From positions 337,430 to 401,429 of the forward strand of contig MNCI01000273.1 in NCBI GenBank assembly GCA_015680685.1: DNA of 64,000 nucleotides, written 5' to 3'. The notes below the pieces were generated by a model, which was not told where the DNA came from, searched no databases, and was given only the letters and a program-made list of their open reading frames with translations. Shown here piece after piece: positions 55,426 to 64,000 of the stretch. A program made the position numbers and the translations under genes. Within the stretch, counting starts at the first letter, position 1, and each line of letters starts with the position of its first letter. This DNA comes from Gnetum montanum (taxonomy: Eukaryota; Streptophyta; Gnetopsida; Gnetales; Gnetaceae).

Positions 55426-55544
55426 GATTGTCTATTCAATGTGCAATGTATTATTATTTATTATTTTTCTTTAATCAACCCCAAGGGTTTGTTCCAATGG
55501 TATGAAATATTTCCTATCTTTTGGTTATTGCACAAACAACAAAG

Positions 55545-55562
55545 TCCCTGGCAACGACGCCA
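55545..55562 (-). other. Primer binding site of element B (tRNA-Asp)
   Basis: TCCCTGGCAACGACGCCA on +, one base from the LTR, equals the 3' end of plant tRNA-Asp except for two bases. First-strand cDNA synthesis starts here. Confidence 0.88.
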
Positions 55563-55563
55563 A

Positions 55564-56338
55564 TGATGAGTGGTGAGGTATCCCTACACTCAACCATATG
55601 AATATGAGCATCCACACACGATCCGGTCGAATTCCAAGGACTAAGTGCTTATGCACCTTTGTGAAACAAGAATGGGTTGATCAATCATTGTCTTCCCAAG
55701 CTTACTTGTATGTCACGATTGTATGGTTAAGTAAACTTGAGGCATATGATTTCTATACTTTTAAGGGAGGAGAGAGATAAGTAAGTAATTTGACTACTTA
55801 TTAACTAGGCTCTAACTGATCCTAACACCACTATTTGTTCTCACTTGCCGTACACATCCTAAACAAATGCAACACTACTGGGATTACCAAACACTACTCA
55901 TTACTGGCTTACCAAGTGTTACAGGCATGCTTGAAGTGATCGTACTGTGTGTGCTTACTTAGGAGAGTTGTAGGGTGAGAAAGAATCATTAATTAACTAA
56001 GGAAAGAATTAAGTAATAGTAATTAACATTAACTAATCTATTTTGAATGCTACAAGGTTTATTACAAAGTTCATTTTATTGCTGTACACAAGGTGTGCTC
56101 AGGTACACAATGCTCAAATAAAGATCCGTTCACTTTATGACTCATATTGTGGGCACGTAGAAATAATTCTAACTCTAAGAGGGAGAAAAGGCAAGAGTTT
56201 GGGTAAGGGACTAAGACTAACTATGGAAACCAAGTTTTCCTACCTCTTATTTATAGGCAACAAGGCAAGCTGCAATATCTCGTACGTGATATCGAATGGA
56301 AGGCCATGATATCATGGACACAATATTGCGGCTCATCA
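55564..56338 (-). repeat. 5' LTR of element B (775 bp)
   Basis: TGATGAGTGGTGAGG ... GCGGCTCATCA on +. TATTTATA at 56248-56255 is the TATA box. Boxes AATATC 56274, GATATC 56288, GATATC 56308 and AATATT 56322 have steps 14, 20 and 14. It is clearly similar along its length to the 3' LTR at 47100-47910. Confidence 0.92.
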
Positions 56339-56343
56339 ATCAT
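56339..56343. repeat. Target site duplication of B, right copy (ATCAT)
   Basis: Identical to 47095-47099 and directly outside the 5' LTR. Confidence 0.85.
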
Positions 56344-57177
56344 GTAGAGAAGAAATGTTGCATTGTACCAAATATATCTCATGAGAGCCCACATATATAA
56401 GGTTCAAATTCACCAAGAATTAGTTAAGAAACATCACTATATGGTCATTTCTTAGAACAAAGGCATTGCTATAGAAAACAAAAGACTAATAAAGGTGAAA
56501 AAAATAGAACCAATTAGAAGAGCACTTGAAGCATCTCTAGGAGAAATTACTGCACTTGAAGGTGGATATCTATAGGTTGGCAATAGAGAATTGAAATATA
56601 TTTATGGAGGAGGTTAGAACCATCTATAAAAAATATGCCATCAATATTAGGGCATGGTAGAATGGGGTCACGAAGCAAGAAAGAATCAAGAAACATTTCC
56701 AAGATTAAGTGGGCCTCCAAAAAAACAAAAAATAAGAAGGAGATTATGATATCCAAAACCAAGCTCAGTGTCATTCTCTAGTAGCTTCCTTATCATAATT
56801 GATAGTGTATCTTTAATGGGATCGATGTCATTAATCAAGCCAAAATTTAAATGAAAGAGTAACAAATCAAAGATATGATGAAATACATGAGTTTGCCAAG
56901 TTTGCAATGCTCACAATAGGCAAGCATAGAAAGGAGTTAGAAAAGTAAGATGCCTCTATGTTTTCATTTTATGAACATGAAACCAACTCCATAATGAGGC
57001 ACGACAAAGGTTACATATTGCCAATGAAAAATTGAAGGTTCTTAAGATCAAACATACCAATTAAAAATACATGGTAGAGAACTTGGAAAAATCAATAGCA
57101 TATTACCAAGAGCTAAAATATCAAGTAAAGGCATTCAAAGTTCAACCTACTAATTTTGTATTCTAGTTCATCAATGC
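56344..57177. other. Target DNA to the right of B; weak coding-like + strand stretch
   Basis: On + the reading near 57025-57165 (IANEKLKVLKIK, ENLEKSIAYYQELKYQVKAF) looks like a coiled coil, but stops are frequent and I recognise nothing. Open frames on - are weak. Confidence 0.3.
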
Positions 57178-58138
57178 TAATGAGTGGTAGGTAATTCCTT
57201 TTTCCCAACTATATTAATCACAAGCATTCATGTGTAATCTAGTCAAATTTCATGGATGGAACTAGTGTGGTATCTATATTGTTAAACATTGATTGTGGGT
57301 CACTGTCTTCTCACTTGGGCTAGTGGTAGCTTTATCACATATAGTTTATTCTAAAGTAAGACATGATTATTAATTTTTTAGGGCCTTAAAATAATTGAAT
57401 AATAACATGGAAATTAATTATTTAATGTAATTAATAATAAAATTAAATCTAAAACTATCGTAAAGGCAATGAATGTTTGTTTCTAGCTTGTCATACATGT
57501 TCTAAACTCATGTACCTAGTGTAGGGATTAACAAGTAGTATGCTCCTAGATGAATCAAGCAATAACATTGCTAGGATTACTAGGTGAATATGTGTTTACA
57601 CTCCAATTTGGTCATGATTTTTCTACTAATTGATTAACATGCATAGAAATGTAAATATTAACTAAGTACATAGAATGTAAGTTACATTAAAAATAAATCT
57701 TTTCTAAGTCAAAGTTCTATAATGAATATAAATCAATGTTGATCTTATTATCATTCATGAAATGTATCCAAGTACAATGCTACCTAAATAAGACATTATA
57801 CAATTGACTCAAATCCATGCCATGGGCACTCACTAGTTGTTTGCTAAGATTATAAGAGAAAACTAGAAGAGTTTGACTATACTATTGATCAAGTGTTACC
57901 AAATATGTACTAGGTGCTCACATATTTATAGGAAAATATAGACATTGCATCAATGGAGATTCATTAACTCATTTGGCTACTTCAATGAGGATGCGACAAT
58001 GTAGCTAAGTTATAGGATCCACGATATGGCAAATGTAATGTGGAATTTACAATATCTCAGCCAATTGACACACTTGACAAAATGATGCTTCATCATATTT
58101 GCATGACTTAGCTACCCAACATATGAGGTTTCCTCATA
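57178..58138 (-). repeat. LTR of Athila-like element G, with ~60 bp of its 3' internal end
   Basis: TAATGAGTGGTAGGTAATTCC... with CACAAGCATTCATGTG matches the left ends of the C and D LTRs. The right end ...TTTCCTCATA is followed by TCCCCACAATTGACTAAAAACTC, equivalent to B's purine tract and adjoining sequence. It is therefore a 3' LTR of a minus-strand element. GATATG 58023 and AATATC 58051 are 28 bp apart (twice 14); the other boxes are lost. The rest of G is absent; the DNA changes near 58200 ahead of element F. Confidence 0.75.
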
Positions 58139-58199
58139 TCCCCACAATTGACTAAAAACTCATCCTTGAGTTATATATAAATGAATGAGGTTCCATTAA

Positions 58200-58715
58200 A
58201 AAAATTATGGGATGATCAAGATTATATTGGCTACCATTACAAAACTAGAGTACTGCATTACAAAATTTTATTCGATTGGATGTATTAGAAAATGAGAAAA
58301 AGATTGTACAAATATCAAAGTTTCCAAAATTATGGAGGTCTTCAAAAATCCACTAAAGATAAATATTCAGACTGTTACTAATGGTGGTAGATTTTCCAAC
58401 CTTGATTATTATGTTGGTGCTTCTCTATTTTATGAAAACTTTTTCTTTTAAAAGGATGGATTGAAATTTCTTATCTTCATCCCATGGGTCTAGAAATCAT
58501 GTGATGTTTGAGTTTTTATTTGTGTATATTCTATTTGTGCATGGGAATATCCTACTTTATCCTTCTCTTGGCTTATTTTCCTTTCCTTGAAAAAGACCTT
58601 CAAAATTAGGCATTTCATTTGGCATCATCTAAAATTTCCAAAGGATCAACATTAGTTTTGATTATAGTTATGTTTTTTTTTTCTTGGAATTTCTTAAGGA
58701 TTTTTTCTAATTTAG
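58200..58715. other. Unassigned DNA before the F gag
   Basis: AT-rich, with no LTR ends or primer site that I can recognise. It ends TCTAATTTAG directly before ATGATGCC. It may include F's decayed 5' leader. Confidence 0.4.
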
Positions 58716-59860
58716 ATGATGCCCAAGAAGAAATAAGTTCAAGAACTAAATAGAGACATGAAAAGTGTGAATTCTTCCTTTTACATGATGGGTACTCAAT
58801 TGGATGAAATCAGCAAAAAGGTAGACAAAAGTGTTGATCCTAGCTATATCCAAACATGCAGAGGTGATGAGCATGCACATTCAGATGAAGATGTTTCATA
58901 ACTAGGTGGAGATGAAGTGAATGAAAAGAAAGGACAATTTAGATATGAAAGTGTAGAAACCCATTAGCTAATGATACTAATGGAAGAAAATCCTATTCCT
59001 CATATGAGAATTCTGAGGGCTTCGACTATGGTAATTACTTCTTCTACAGGTAAGGATAACAAGGAAAATAAGGTAAGGCTTGTTAAAGCATTTAGAAATG
59101 CTACAAGAATTCTATATGTTAAGTTATGCTTTTGTGAGTTGGCTATAGGTACTTGAAAAGCATTTCTAGTTAGGGAAGGTACCAAATAACTTAAGGGTAC
59201 CTATTGCTGAATCCATATTAGAAGTTATGGATTCTACTTAGTGGGAAAAAAAGTCCCAGGTTTATGAGAGGATAAATAGTCAACTCATTAGAGATTGGGA
59301 TCTACTGAAATACTAGTTGAAAAAAAATTTGAATAGTTTTTTCAAATACAAGAGATCATTATGAACTTAAAATCCCCTAGGCAAGGTGATAGGAATGTCA
59401 AAGAATTTTATGTTACAATTTATGATGAATTTCATCAAGCTAAGGTAAATTGGGAGTATGAATAGGCTTCAATCTTTTTAGGAGGTCTCAAAATGGCATA
59501 TTAGTAGGATTTATCTTTTTATGAGCCATAAAATCTTGATCAAGCTTATGATTTAGCACTTAAGGCTAAGAAGAAATTAGGTGGATTTAGAAATAGAAGC
59601 AAACAAAATTTCAAGGGGAAGTATAAGTGATCCAAATCTAAATCTAAAGATAAGGATGGAAGTCATGCCAAGAACACTAAAAGTAATGATGAGAAGGGAA
59701 AATCCAAGAAGTATCAAGGAAAAGAAGGTAAGGATCAAGGAAGCAGCTCATCAAAAATCCAATGCTTCAACTATGGACAATGGGAACACAAGCAATGGAA
59801 ATGTTCACTTCATAAGACAGCCAAGGATACAGATGTGTAAACCATGGAGGTGAAGGAGAC
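58716..59860 (+). pseudogene. gag of element F
   Basis: Capsid-like part: NLKSPRQGDRNVKEFYVTIY, then FHQAKVNWEYE, ASIFLGGLK and NLDQAYDLALKAKKK at 59340-59580, followed by a Lys/Ser-rich linker. The zinc knuckle CFNYGQWEHKQWKC (59763-59804) has the C-x2-C-x4-H-x4-C spacing, but the second Cys is Tyr. Stops are frequent. Confidence 0.75.
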
Positions 59861-59984
59861 ATGAAGCTTAGGTCTTCAGAGAGGTAATTCTAATGCTCAA
59901 AAAATGAAGGATATTTATAAATTAAATTCTTATGCATTCAAGGAAAATGTGAATAGAGGAAATCATCTTGATATAAAACTATTA

Positions 59985-60365
59985 TTTTGGATTGGGGCTA
60001 AGTGTTTACTTAGTGAGGAATGGATTCATGTTTTGATTGATGGGAGAGCCTAAGAAAATGTTATTTCTTCTAGGGTAGTTGCTAGATTGGGTTTGGTAAC
60101 TAATCCTCATCCTGGACCCTATAAAGTGCATTGGTTATCTAGAGATTTTTTCCAAGAGGTGAGGGAACACTATCCTTTGATATTTACAATTAGAGGTTTT
60201 CATGATATTGTAAACTGTGATTTACTTCGAATAGATTATGTTGATGTAGTTTTTGGTAGACATTGGAATTTTGACAATGGTGCTTGGTTTGATGAAGTAA
60301 GAAATGTGTGGAGTTTAGCTAGACCTAATGGAATCCATGAGTTAATTCCTACGATATTTGAATAA
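59985..60365 (+). pseudogene. Protease of element F
   Basis: HVLIDGRA*ENVISSRVVARLGL around the active site is followed by the open stretch 60087-60365 with NPHPGPYKVHWLSRDFFQEV, PLIFTIRGFHDIVNCDLLRID and VVFGRHWNFDNGAWFDE. Family pattern: IDGGSxENVVSxxLVxKLGL ... HPxPYxVxWL ... VxCDVVxMDxCHxLLGRPWQxD. One Gly is replaced by Arg and a Cys codon by a stop in the active-site block. Confidence 0.8.
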
Positions 60366-60689
60366 ATGATGCAGCAAAGCTCACTTAATATTTGCTTAAT
60401 CCTTCCAAGAGAGAGGGAATACATTAAGGAACATGATAAAACTAGTTTTGGTTTTGTTGTTATGACAATAGTTGCTACTAACCATGATGATATGAAAGTT
60501 GAACTTCCTATAGGTATGCTAGGCTTAAAGAAGAAATTTCCCAAGATGTTAAAAGAATGACTAGATGAATTACCACTAATGAGAAATGTACAACATCATA
60601 TTTATTTCATTCATGGTTCTACCATTCCAAACAAAATAGCTTACCAAATGGCACCAAATTAGTGGATTGAATTACAAAGTAAGTAGAGG

Positions 60690-61850
60690 TGTTACATACA
60701 AATGGCTTCATGAGGAAGTCCATTTTACCTTGTGTAGTTCTAGTAATACTCGTACCAAAGCAAGATAATGATGAATAGAGGATGTGCATTGCTTCCAAGA
60801 TAATAGTGAGGTACAAGTTTCCTATTCCAAGAATGGATGATATGCTTAACATCCTTACCAATGAAAAGAACTTTAGGAAACTTGATTTGAATAATGGTTA
60901 CCATTAAATTATAATTAGGCCTAGTGATGAGTGGAAGACATCTTTCAAGACATTGGATAGATTTTTTGAATGGTTTTTCATGCCATTTGGGATCACAAAT
61001 GCACTTGCTACATTCATGATATTGATGCATGATGTATTAAAGGACTTGATTGGTAAGTGCTATATCATCTTTTATGATGATATTTTTATGTATATATCTA
61101 ATGAGGAAGAGAACTTCACTTGAGGATGATTTGTATTAAGTTGGAGGAGGCATAATTAGTAATCAATGTGAAGAAAAGTCATTTATTCAAAAGAAAAATC
61201 ACATATTTGGAACACATGGTTTCTAAAAACTAGATTTAGACAAGAGCTACCAAGGTGAAGAATATTAGGAATTGACCAACTCCTAAGAATATTGGGGAGG
61301 TAATATGATTCCTTGGTTTAGTAGGTTTTTATAAATGATTCATAAAAAAATGTATTTGTATTTCATGGCTTATATTTTTTTTGTTGAAGAAAAATAAAGA
61401 TTTCAAGTGGGATAAGGAAACCCAAGGAAGCTTTGACTTATTAAAGCAAATATTACCAATAAGAGAGTGCTTGTAATTCCAAATTTTTTAGAAGCTCTTT
61501 TAGATGAAGAATGATGCAAGTGAACTTGCCATTGGTTGGGTACTCTCACAAGAAGGTAGGCTTGTTACTTTATTTTCAAAAATGTTGAATGAGTCAAGGT
61601 AAAAATATAGCATATATGAGCAGGAGTTGTACACTATTCTTCAAGCAATCAAGCATTGGAGGTATTACTTGTTGTCCAAGAAGTTCACTTTGGTGATAGA
61701 GGACAAAGCACTTAAATTTCTAAACTCACAAAATAAGTTGAGTGAGAAGCACATGAAGTGGATTACACAATTATAGGAGTTCAATTTTGTGTTAAAGCAT
61801 AAAAGTGGAAAAGCCAATGGCTAATGCATTGTTCAAGGTGCATGTGGTAA
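60690..61850 (+). pseudogene. RT-RNase H of element F
   Basis: RT motifs are [90 protein letters not shown] and IIFYDDIFMY with the Asp pair at 61076-61081. RNase H motifs are ASELAIGWVLSQEGRLVTLFS, YSIYEQELYTILQAIKHWRY and TLVIEDKALKFL, where the usual T-D-H is I-E-D-K. Only short stretches are open. Confidence 0.82.
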
Positions 61851-61969
61851 ATTTTAGCATACCTTATGTCGAAGGTATGGATGATTTTGCTTCTTTGTAT
61901 GAGCATGATGATGATTTTGGATAGCTATTGAGGAGCCTCAAAGAGCAATTATTGAGTATAATAGACTAG

Positions 61970-62960
61970 TCATGGGACTATCATATTCAAGATGAACTAT
62001 TATTTAAGAATGGAAAGGTATGTATTTATAATTTTGATTTTAGAAAAAAAATTTGTTTGAAAAACATTATAGTGGCATGGTAGGTTACATGGGCAGGGAT
62101 AAAACATTGGAACTTATGGATAGGTGTTATTTTTGACTTGGCATGATAACTAAAGTTTTCAAATTGATGAAGGAGTGTTTAACTTGTCAAAATTTCAAAG
62201 GAGGTAAAGGCGTGGATGAACATTGTATGCCTTTGCCAATTTCCAAGGGTCCATGGAAAAGTATGTCTATTGATTTTGTGAGTGGCTTTCCAAGAAAAAA
62301 AGTGGGAACAATGCAATTTTTATTTTTTTTGATAAGTTCTTTAGATTGCACATTTCATTCCATGCAAAAAGGTGAGTGATGCTTCTCATGGTGCAAATTT
62401 TTTTTCTAGCATGTTGTGAAGTTGCATGAAATTCTTTTGAATATTATTAGTGAAAAATATTGCAAATTTACAAGTGCCTTTTAGAGATCCATTTGGGAAA
62501 TTATAGGAACAAAGTTGAAGTTTTCTAGTGCATATCATCCAAAATTTGATGGTTAAATGAAGGTAGTAAATAAATCCTTGGTAAACATATTGAGATGTTT
62601 GTGTGATGGATAGCCAAATGGGTGGAAAAACTTGTTGTGTCATATTGATTTTCATATTACTATTGGGAAAAGCCCATTTGAGATGAACTATGGATTTTGT
62701 CCAAATATGGTGGAAACTTTGAAGAGCTCTAATGATGAAGATCAACTTAGTATTGATTTTGTGCAAAAGATGAGGGATTTCCATGCATAAGTAAAATAAA
62801 ATCTTGAGAAAAAGGCTAAAGAGAGAGTCTTCAAGAGGAATGAGTGCAAATGAAAGTCAAATTTTACTATTGGTAACTTGGTTTGAGTGCAGTTAAAGAA
62901 GAAGTGGTTGAGAGGTATTAAATTCTACAAGTTGAAAGCCAAGTGTTGGCACATTTTGGC
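61970..62960 (+). pseudogene. Integrase of element F
   Basis: Readable blocks are LLFKNGKVCIYN, MKECLTCQNFKGGKG (zinc region Cys pair), PLPISKGPWKSMSIDFVSGF (first Asp), then FSSAYHPKFDG*MKVVNKSL with NILRCL (end of core), ITIGKSPFEMNYG and a tail WLRGIKFYKLKAK. The open stretches are 62143-62379 and short pieces after. The region with the second Asp is lost in a frameshifted, AT-rich stretch near 62400-62500. Confidence 0.8.
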
Positions 62961-63400
62961 CATTTCATGGAATAGGTTGGCATGATAAAATTGGTTAAAG
63001 GTTTTTTTTGGAGAAGTGGCAAGAATTTGAGCCTGTAGAGAAAAAGAATAAGAGTTAAAATGCATTTAACAAAAGCATTCCTTTAATTTAAGAAAAAAAA
63101 TAAAGGAGCACTGTTCCTATAGCAAGCTTACAAATCTTTGCTGATGAGTATAGGATCACCAACGTGTTGTTCTCCCTCTATAATTATCAGCATTGCATTT
63201 CATGGGGCAACAATATAGATATATATATATATATATTATGATCAACTAGGCTTTACTGATGAATATCTTGATAATCTCAATGCCTACTTTTCATCTCTAT
63301 CACAACTAACCAAAGTCTAGTAGAATTATTAAGGAAGTTCAATTTCTATATACATCATTTATATGTTATTAATCTGTACCAAATTAGAGAGCATCTCAGG
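62960..63400. other. Non-coding DNA with an (AT)n microsatellite
   Basis: Contains an (AT)n run at about 63218-63237. No LTR end for F and no gene could be recognised. Confidence 0.5.
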
Positions 63401-63721
63401 TCAAATTGGTTTTGTATCCATTTCATTTTTGGAAAGCATATCTCTGCAGCAACACAAATTCAGCAGTCTGGTGCAGGGTGAAGTTATTTCTCCTGTGAAA
63501 TTCAAGAATACATCGTCTAAAATTTCAAGGCTAACCATGATATTTTTGTCTGTAATGGAAAAGAAAGAGTGGAATTCCACATGATGCAGGAGGTGCTTTG
63601 CATTATTGCAAGGGACCATGGTATGTGAACCAAATTTCATGGTACCAATCAAAGCTGAGTATAGCAATCCATTATTCCATGGCACAACTCCAAATAATAC
63701 GCGCCCTACAAAAAGAAACAT
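63401..63721 (-). pseudogene. Unrecognised open stretch next to the PPR remnant
   Basis: A 106-codon minus-strand frame (MFLFVGRVLFGVVPWNNGLL..., then HVEFHSFFSITDKNIMVSLE). It lies directly downstream of the PPR fragment and is preceded by TTCTTTTTGTAG, a possible splice acceptor. I recognise no domain. It may be the tail of the same decayed gene or chance. Confidence 0.25.
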
Positions 63722-63739
63722 TCATTTAAAATGGTAGAA

Positions 63740-64000
63740 ATAGGATTATCCAAGGGTTGTGCCAACGCTTCGTCATTGGAGTTATCATTACCACGGTGGC
63801 CATACTCTGCAATCACGTTGGTCTAGTTCATTACATTTCGCTTGGGCATTTCGTCGAACACTTGCCCTGTGAACTCTGATTTTGAATACGTCTTGATAAA
63901 GCCTAATGCAGATAACAACATGCTCACAAAATCTAGATTTTCATGATCTATGCATGAATTTGGGCACCGATTTCTGAGTTGTAGGTGGTGTGGGGTGGCT
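63740..64000 (-). pseudogene. Pentatricopeptide repeat (PPR) pseudogene fragment
   Basis: The minus strand reads TGQVFDEMPKRNVMN*TNVI followed by AEYGHRGN and EALA at about 63870-63750. This is the hallmark of plant PLS-type PPR repeats (ARxVFDEMPxRNVVSWTxMIxGYxxxGxxxEALxLF). Upstream, in a different frame, SEIGAQIHA*IMK (about 63945-63985) matches the G-x-Q-I-H-A-x-I-x-K lead of the preceding repeat. Trp-to-stop and a frameshift break it. PPR proteins act on organelle RNA; this piece is only one to two repeats long and runs to the window edge. Confidence 0.7.

Larger units (their letters stand above)
47100..56338 (-). mobile_element. Complete Athila-like element B (9.24 kb) with ATCAT target duplication
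   Basis: Two LTRs (47100-47910 and 55564-56338) flank, in minus-strand order, primer site, gag, protease, RT, RNase H, integrase, 1.7 kb of non-coding 3' DNA and a purine tract. The 5-bp flanks are identical: ATCAT at 47095-47099 and at 56339-56343. It is the only element here with both ends and the full set of domains, and it served to define A, C and D. All its genes carry stops or frameshifts. Athila assignment rests on RT motifs and the tRNA-Asp primer site. No env-like ORF is seen. Confidence 0.92.
58716..62960 (+). mobile_element. Chromovirus-like Ty3/gypsy element F, gag-pol relic without visible LTRs
   Basis: On + the order is gag with a zinc knuckle, protease, RT, RNase H, integrase, in the usual Ty3/gypsy arrangement and at normal spacing (4.2 kb). 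The motif set (DGG/DGR protease, RFPIPRxDDML-type RT, DFVxGxPRxxxG integrase) differs from both the Athila-like and Tat-like elements here and fits chromoviruses. No chromodomain is readable after the integrase. LTRs could not be found, so its ends are open. Confidence 0.8.

Noticed and set aside
1-64000. CRISPR array, bacterial operons or origins
   Set aside because: Introns, LTR retrotransposons, tRNA-Asp primer sites and PPR sequence show plant nuclear DNA; the tandem repeats lack the spacer/repeat structure of CRISPR.

Overview
The window looks like nuclear DNA of a plant with a large, repeat-rich genome. I infer a gymnosperm-type or similar seed plant. The sequence is AT-rich, contains plant lineages of Ty3/gypsy retrotransposons (Athila-like with a tRNA-Asp primer site, Tat-like with a second RNase H, and a chromovirus-like element), and has GT-AG introns and a PPR gene relic. 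Almost every retrotransposon reading frame is broken by stops and frameshifts, so the copies are old. There is one 62-base N gap (26342-26403) and a single N at 49601.

Layout. 1-5206 (+): Athila-like element A with gag and protease but no RT/RH/IN, ending in a 943-bp LTR. 5270-12938 (-): Athila-like element C, truncated at its 3' end and lacking most of the integrase core, with a 5' LTR at 12115-12938. 12960-15200 (-): Tat-like RT and extra RNase H. 15200-25440: an array of about 14 diverged ~188-bp repeats, followed on the + strand by an unrecognised, intron-bearing, decayed gene (19045-24690). 25440-33600 (-): Tat-like gag and protease; the protease is split by a ~1.85-kb insertion (26000-27850) and preceded by a promoter/LTR-like segment. 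33600-35550 (-): unclassified gag-like remains behind an Athila-type LTR promoter. 35849-41519 (-): Athila-like element D, again gag plus protease without RT/RH/IN. 41520-42770 (-): second copy of the 3' part of the unrecognised intron-bearing gene. 42770-47094: mostly unique DNA with a tRNA-derived SINE-like head and a small two-exon gene for a predicted 75-residue secreted peptide (44808-45159, -). 47100-56338 (-): complete Athila-like element B with two LTRs, PBS, PPT and a perfect 5-bp target duplication ATCAT. 57178-58138 (-): LTR of a further Athila-like copy (G). 58716-62960 (+): chromovirus-like gag-pol relic F. 63740-64000 (-): PPR pseudogene fragment.

Two things stand out. First, the peptide gene: signal peptide, 124-bp canonical intron, dibasic sites, a C-x7-C tail, a nearby AATAAA, and a 54-bp triplication just upstream. 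Second, the Athila-like LTRs share an array of ATAT-centred palindromic boxes ([G/A]ATAT[C/T]) between the LTR start and the TATA box. The start-to-start spacing of 14-20-14 bp is exact in four LTRs and partly kept in three others. It looks like a constrained regulatory module of the whole family.
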